Assembly: GCF_900102465.1 (NCBI RefSeq)
Contig: NZ_FNBW01000005.1
Span: 1 to 64,000 of the forward strand
Length of the DNA stretch: 64,000 nucleotides
Reading direction: 5' to 3'
DNA from: Thalassobaculum litoreum DSM 18839
GTDB lineage: Bacteria; Pseudomonadota; Alphaproteobacteria; Thalassobaculales; Thalassobaculaceae
Position 1 is the stretch's first letter; every line of letters begins with the position of its first letter. Below, in pieces: positions 61,222-64,000 of the stretch. The notes below the pieces were generated by a model. It did no database searches, was not told where the DNA came from, and saw only the letters and a list, made by a program, of their open reading frames with translations. A program made the position numbers and the translations under genes.

Positions 61222-62736
61222 GTGAACCAGGGGCCCCCCGCATCGGTATTCTCACGATATAGCCGCTCGATCGCCGCCAAGCTGCTGATCGTCCTGATCC
61301 TGTTCCTTGTGGTGCCGGCGGTGCTCTACGGCCGGTTCCAGATGGCCGATCAGGAGCGTCGGGCCTTCATGCTGGAGAGCGTGCGCAGCCATGGTGCCGC
61401 CATCGCCCAGGCCTTGGCCGACGACGTGGGACGGCCCGAGGCCGACGTCTTCGCCGACGTGCCCGAGCGGCTGCACCTGTTCGAGACGCCGGGCATGCGC
61501 CTGCGCCTGCTGTTCAGCCCCGCCGGTGACGATAACGTCGCCGACTTCTTCTACGTCGCCACCACCCCGCCCTCCAGCGCCGAGCAGCTCGAGGTGGAGC
61601 GCCGGCTGTTCCGCGAGACCGGGCTGCTGAGCGATGTCTGGTCGTCCTGCTCCGGCATGCTGGAACTCAGTCGCGTCACCCCGGTACCCGATGGCGGACG
61701 CGAACTGTTGGTGTCCATCACCCCGATCCGCACCGCCCAGGGGTGCTGGGCGCTGATCGCCTCGCTGGCCCTGGAGGACGAGGTCGCCGCCTCGCTGATC
61801 GAACCGTACTGGCAGCGCCCGGAGGTGATCGCCGCCGTGGTGATCTATATGGCGATGGCCTCCATTCTCATCGTCGTCCTGCTGGACGTGCGCGGGGCCC
61901 TGCGACGATTCGAGCGGCACGCGCAGCGCATCGCCAGCGCGGGCGGTGCCGGGCGGTCGTTCCGCCGGCTGAACCGGGTGCCGGAGCTCGACGGTGTGGC
62001 CGGCGAGTTCGACGCCATGGTCCAGCGCCTGCACGACGTGGCGGTCGATATCCGCGCCTCGGCGGAGGAGCAGGTGCATGCCCTGAAGACCCCGATCGGC
62101 ACCATCGCCCAGTCCATCGAGGCCCTGCGCCGCGCCGTGCCATCGGACAATGCGCGTGCCCATCGCATGCTCGGCATCATCGACCAGTCGCGCCAGCGGC
62201 TCAGCAGCCTGATCGTCGCCGGTCAGCGTACCACCGAGGCGGCGGCTCTGCTGGCCTCGCCGCCGCGCGACCCGGTTCGCATCGACGTTCTCCTGCGCGG
62301 CCTCTGCGCCGATTTCGAGGGACCGTGCGAGGCGCGGGGCATTCATCTCCATGCCGAGATCGCCGCCGAGGCGGTCGTCCTCGGCAGCGACGAGATGCTG
62401 GAGGCGGTCTTCGAGAACGTCATCGAGAACGCGGTCGGCTTCTCGCCGAAGGGGGCGACCGTTTCCGTCCGGCTCGGTCGGGTCGCGGGAGACGTGCGCA
62501 TCGTGGTGCGCGATGTCGGACCCGGCGCCTCGAACGAGGTTCTTGGCCAGCTCTTCGACAAGGGCTTCACCAAGCGCCCGGCCGCGGCCGTGGACGAGGG
62601 GGGCGGCGGGCATTTCGGTCTCGGGATGTGGATCGTCAGCCGCAACGTCGAAGCCCTGAACGGATCGGTCTCCGCCCGCAACGCCGAGCCCGGCCTGGAA
62701 GTGACCATCTCCCTGCCCATCGCGGAAAAACCCTGA
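61222..62736 (+). CDS. chvG: ChvG-type sensor histidine kinase
   Basis: The 504-residue kinase has an N-terminal membrane helix (LLIVLILFLVVPAVLYG, about 20-36), a periplasmic sensing domain (to about 195), a second helix (VIAAVVIYMAMASILIVVLL), then a HAMP-like linker, a His box HALKTPIGTIAQSIEAL and a GHKL ATPase (ENVIENAVGFSPKG; GHFGLGMWIVSRN). It pairs with the ChvI-like regulator. GTG start seven bases after the regulator stop. The usual neighbours hprK and the PTS genes of rhizobia are absent. Confidence 0.88.
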   Translation: MNQGPPASVFSRYSRSIAAKLLIVLILFLVVPAVLYGRFQMADQERRAFMLESVRSHGAAIAQALADDVGRPEADVFADVPERLHLFETPGMRLRLLFSPAGDDNVADFFYVATTPPSSAEQLEVERRLFRETGLLSDVWSSCSGMLELSRVTPVPDGGRELLVSITPIRTAQGCWALIASLALEDEVAASLIEPYWQRPEVIAAVVIYMAMASILIVVLLDVRGALRRFERHAQRIASAGGAGRSFRRLNRVPELDGVAGEFDAMVQRLHDVAVDIRASAEEQVHALKTPIGTIAQSIEALRRAVPSDNARAHRMLGIIDQSRQRLSSLIVAGQRTTEAAALLASPPRDPVRIDVLLRGLCADFEGPCEARGIHLHAEIAAEAVVLGSDEMLEAVFENVIENAVGFSPKGATVSVRLGRVAGDVRIVVRDVGPGASNEVLGQLFDKGFTKRPAAAVDEGGGGHFGLGMWIVSRNVEALNGSVSARNAEPGLEVTISLPIAEKP

Positions 62737-63163
62737 CCCGCGGAATAACATCGCTCCGGCTAGGGTCATGATGTCAGCGGCCAACAAAATTGCCGCGTCA
62801 TTGCCCCACTCCCCTGCAGGGCTCGCTTCGGCGGGCCCTGCACCTGGGGGCCCGATCCTCCGCCGCACGGCGGGTCGCCAAGCCGGCGCCGTCACGACGT
62901 AACACCGAGAAGTCCCGGTTTTCCTAGGGTCTCGGCACCCGCCATGACGAGGGGCGGAAGATTGCTTCCCGTGGGATGGCAATAAAACGTAAGCGTGCCG
63001 CGTTCTTGCCGGAACCTCCCCGATCCCGCGACGTTCACAGCTTGGGGCCGGCATGGCACACACTTGTCACAGCTCTGGCCCAGCAACATCACAGCGGCCC
63101 CGCTAAGTCTTATTCAGACGACGGCGAACAGCCGAACACTTTGAAGGTTGTGGGAGCAGAGCA
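62737..63163. other. Intergenic stretch before the ECF sigma gene
   Basis: No plausible gene is seen in these 427 bases. The only recognised signal is the EcfG-type promoter at 63011. The first 150 bases are GC-rich and without a strong terminator after chvG. Confidence 0.6.
63011..63035 (+). promoter_or_regulatory. EcfG-type (general stress) promoter, GGAAC-N16-CGTT
   Basis: GGAAC at 63011-63015 and CGTT at 63032-63035 have 16 bases between them. It lies about 130 bases before the ECF sigma gene start with nothing between, so the sigma gene is a probable member of the general stress regulon. Confidence 0.8.
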
Positions 63164-63676
63164 ATGACCATCACCGAAATGCAGGCCAAAGAGCATTACA
63201 GCAGCGTGCAGCGCACGGCCCGGCGGCTTGTCGGCAACCGTGCCGACGCCGACGACATAGCTCAGGAGGCGCTGCTGCGGGCCATCGTCTATGTGCGCGA
63301 CGGTCGCAAGGTGGAGAACTGGCGCGGCTATCTGAACCGCATCGTGCGCAACGTCATCGCCGACGACTATGCACGCAAAAAGCGTCAGGGTCCGGTCGTC
63401 GATCTCGACGACGTACAGGGCAGCCTCGGTGTGCTGCCGAACCAGTATCAGCGTCATCGGATTCACGAAATGCAGGACGCCATCAATGCGCTGCCGGAGC
63501 AGCAGCACGACGTCGTCCAGATGATCGCGGTGGACGGCATGTCCTACCGCGCCGCCGCCGAGCGCCTGGGGGTGCCGGTGGGGACCGTGATGTCCCGCCT
63601 GTTTCGCGGTCGCGAGACCCTGAAGGTTCGGATGGACGAGGGGCAGGCGCCCGAGGCCGCGGCCGTCGCCGCCTGA
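63164..63676 (+). CDS. ECF-type sigma factor
   Basis: The 170-residue protein has sigma region 2 (ARRLVGNRADADDIAQEALLRA, ENWRGYLNRIVRNVIADDYARKK) and region 4 (DAINALPEQQHDVVQMIAVDGMSYRAAAERLGVPVGTVMSRLFRGRETL). It directs RNA polymerase to stress promoters. It carries an EcfG-type promoter of its own, so it is either EcfG itself (autoregulated) or a second ECF sigma under EcfG. No nepR or phyR gene is adjacent, which argues for the second. GGGAGCAGAG precedes the ATG. Confidence 0.88.
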   Translation: MTITEMQAKEHYSSVQRTARRLVGNRADADDIAQEALLRAIVYVRDGRKVENWRGYLNRIVRNVIADDYARKKRQGPVVDLDDVQGSLGVLPNQYQRHRIHEMQDAINALPEQQHDVVQMIAVDGMSYRAAAERLGVPVGTVMSRLFRGRETLKVRMDEGQAPEAAAVAA

Positions 63677-63840
63677 TCAAGGGTCACACGGAATTCGGAT
63701 CGGCCGGGGGCTCTCCCCATCGTCCCCGCCGATCCGCCTTGGGCCCGCCGGCGCCGTTTCCCCCACCCCCACCCGCGGCGCCGGCGGGATCCCATGCAGA
63801 CGGACCGGGTCCGTTTCAGTCGCGACCGAGGGAGGTAGCA

Positions 63841-64000
63841 TTGAGAGCGAGGCTGATTACTACCGTCTTGAGTGCCGCATTCATGGCGGGAGCCGCCCAG
63901 ATCGTCGCCGTTGCGGAGCCCGCGAATTCGCAGGTCACGGTGCCCGAGACCTCGAGGGTGCCCGCCGTGGAGGTGAACCCGGTGGGCCGGCCGCAGGTCG
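63841..64000 (+). CDS. Exported protein, 3' end cut by the window
   Basis: A TTG start at 63841 with GAGGGAGG five bases before it opens a frame that continues through the window end. The first 25 residues form a signal peptide (RARLITTVLSAAFMAGAAQ), followed by a polar region EPANSQVTVPETSRVP. It lies 160 bases after the sigma gene. The rest is missing, so no function can be given. Confidence 0.55.
   Translation, partial: MRARLITTVLSAAFMAGAAQIVAVAEPANSQVTVPETSRVPAVEVNPVGRPQV

Noticed and set aside
1-64000. CRISPR arrays, rRNA genes or insertion-sequence transposases
   Set aside because: No regular spacer-repeat arrays, rRNA sequence or intact DDE transposase were seen; the only mobility enzymes are the two serine recombinases.

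Overview
The window reads as a GC-rich alphaproteobacterial chromosome carrying the end of an integrated mobile element. The alphaproteobacterial signs are a ChvG/ChvI-type two-component pair, two promoter sequences of the EcfG general-stress type (GGAAC-N16-CGTT), a LexA box of the alphaproteobacterial form (GTTC-N7-GTTC), and a gene repertoire like that of Rhodospirillales relatives. The genus is not identifiable from this alone.

Region 1 to about 9,880 is accessory DNA. It begins with an AT-rich stretch encoding two paralogous exported proteins that share a Cys-Asp-Gly-x-x-Trp module, then a small resolvase/invertase and an HTH protein. A same-strand module follows (2868-7822): a coiled-coil membrane protein, a membrane-anchored VWA-like protein, a small membrane protein, a TraG/VirD4-type coupling ATPase with a degenerate P-loop and no membrane anchor of its own, and two hydrophilic proteins. 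The element ends with a small protein and a large serine integrase, both behind a LexA box, and the integrase reading frame runs into a tRNA-Val(CAC) gene. This is the right end of an integrative element. Its left end, and any relaxase, lie outside the window.

From 9,953 on the DNA looks chromosomal. 10-17 kb holds gph, glmU-glmS (UDP-GlcNAc precursor synthesis) with a coupled hydrolase, and gabD. 17-27 kb holds a lipoprotein, glutathione reductase, a compact CheA/tandem-CheW/receiver chemosensory operon without receptors or adaptation enzymes, and a 580-residue protein I do not recognise. 27-30 kb holds a catalytically altered SDR, a beta-hydroxyacid dehydrogenase and a DMT exporter.

30-50 kb is a nitrogen/polyamine region: alanine dehydrogenase, a gamma-glutamylputrescine oxidase-like enzyme, two glutamine-synthetase-like (PuuA-type) ligases, a class III (putrescine) aminotransferase, a PotDBCA-type polyamine ABC importer and an N-carbamoylputrescine amidase. 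With gabD at 15.5 kb they sketch import and catabolism of putrescine to succinate. A hybrid histidine kinase plus a receiver protein lies divergent to the importer and may control it.

50-58 kb contains purC, a tightly overlapping minus-strand operon around phosphonoacetaldehyde hydrolase (phnX, two FAD oxidases, a tandem GNAT, a GntR regulator, a HAD enzyme) and serine dehydratase. 58-64 kb is envelope and stress: a DUF3185-like membrane protein behind an EcfG-type promoter, an abundant-type OmpA protein with a strong terminator, two small lipoproteins, ChvI/ChvG, an ECF sigma factor behind a second EcfG-type promoter, and the start of an exported protein cut by the window end.
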